DNA of 64,000 nucleotides. Origin: Bin87 sp965221295. Lineage in GTDB: Bacteria; Chloroflexota; Dehalococcoidia; Lucifugimonadales; UBA3495. Every line of letters begins with the position of its first letter. Position 1 is the first letter of the stretch. A program made the translations under genes and the position numbers. The notes beneath the pieces were generated by a model. That model did no database searches. It saw nothing but the letters and a program-made list of their open reading frames with translations, and was not told the origin of the DNA. The stretch spans positions 2,294,001 to 2,358,000 of the forward strand of contig OZ244879.1 in the NCBI GenBank assembly GCA_965221295.1, in the 5' to 3' direction. This document shows, piece after piece, positions 63,617 to 64,000 of the stretch.

Positions 63617-64000
63617 ATGCCCGCCAAAGTTCGAGAAGCCATCAGCCAACACCGGCGCAAGTTTTGGTTTGGTCTGCTGATCCTGGTGGTCATGTTCTAC
63701 GCTCTGGGCACCGGGTTCCCGTTCTTCTACCGGTTGTTGTTCACGCTGGTAGCCCTGGTCATCATCGGATACGGGTGGGCTTGGCTCAACCTGCGCGGCT
63801 TGGACATCCGGCTGTTCCGCATCGGGACGCGGGGCCACGTTGGCGAATATCTTGACGGGCAGGTTCAGTTGTCCAACCGCACCAGGATGCCCAAGTCCTG
63901 GCTGGAAATCGTCGAAGACACCGATTTGCCACAACCGGGCGGGCGCACGGTGGCGCTGGTGAAAGGCCAACTCCGGTCGTTCAGGATCGCCACGTACCTC
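63617..64000 (+). CDS. DUF58 family protein, N-terminal part (cut by window edge)
   Basis: The first 128 residues are visible. Two membrane helices (about 16-35 and 37-57) are followed by the beginning of a beta-rich region (GHVGEYLDGQVQLSNRTRMP, then KSWLEIVEDTDLP) typical of DUF58 before the VWA-like domain. GTAGGGAG lies 5 bases before the ATG. It is the usual partner of MoxR. Confidence 0.85.
   Translation, partial: MPAKVREAISQHRRKFWFGLLILVVMFYALGTGFPFFYRLLFTLVALVIIGYGWAWLNLRGLDIRLFRIGTRGHVGEYLDGQVQLSNRTRMPKSWLEIVEDTDLPQPGGRTVALVKGQLRSFRIATYL

Overview
The window is about 60% GC and gene-dense. The gene set suggests an uncultured Chloroflexota of the Dehalococcoidia/SAR202 type. This is an inference from three things: the many flavin monooxygenases (three luciferase-like enzymes and one HpaB-like enzyme), the class III CoA-transferases, SDRs and MaoC hydratases, and the 23S rRNA gene that stands apart from 16S and 5S. 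No marker gene was compared with a database.

Layout. Positions 1-7.5 kb hold oligopeptidase B (cut by the left edge) with a SRPBCC protein. These are followed by a rightward catabolic set: two CaiB/BaiF CoA-transferases, an F420/FMN luciferase-like oxidoreductase, an IsdG-like monooxygenase and two Uma2 endonuclease paralogues. Positions 7.5-11 kb hold a leftward rRNA unit: sigma70-type promoter, 23S rRNA inside a very long processing stem, initiator tRNA-Met and a terminator. Positions 11-16.9 kb carry an enoyl-CoA hydratase, a MOSC protein, two small membrane proteins, an MmgE/PrpD protein, tRNA-Glu, argC and endonuclease III. Positions 17-30.7 kb carry an MFS exporter, a sulfotransferase, an AXE1-type esterase, an HpaB-type monooxygenase, an orphan PstS lipoprotein, aminopeptidase P, a ThuA protein, a luciferase-like monooxygenase, and two coupled thioredoxin-fold lipoproteins. 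Positions 30.8-38.1 kb carry a small orphan gene, argJ-argB, an amino-acid-type binding lipoprotein, a three-gene coiled-coil/ATPase/PIN module and an alanine-glyoxylate-type aminotransferase. Positions 38.6-48 kb are largely housekeeping and rightward: pyrG, transaldolase, rho, a two-component pair, a surface protein and purA. Positions 48-52.8 kb form a leftward acyl-CoA-type catabolic cluster: luciferase-like enzyme, two SDRs and two MaoC-fold proteins. Positions 52.9-64 kb hold a membrane HEXXH protein, CinA, NurA, selB, a frameshifted DUF1989 gene, der-plsY, a tandem repeat block, and a MoxR-DUF58 pair cut by the right edge.

How it fits together. Much of the accessory content looks built for oxidative breakdown of organic acids: CoA activation by transfer, flavin-dependent oxygenation, hydration and dehydrogenation. 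The best candidate for an undescribed system is the coiled-coil/ABC-type ATPase/PIN nuclease operon at 34.7-36.95 kb. Other points worth checking are the possible heteromeric CoA-transferase pair, the DipZ-like thioredoxin lipoproteins without a visible CcdA partner, the mosaic Uma2 duplication and the exact 93-bp tandem repeats after plsY. No transposase, integrase, phage gene or CRISPR array was seen.
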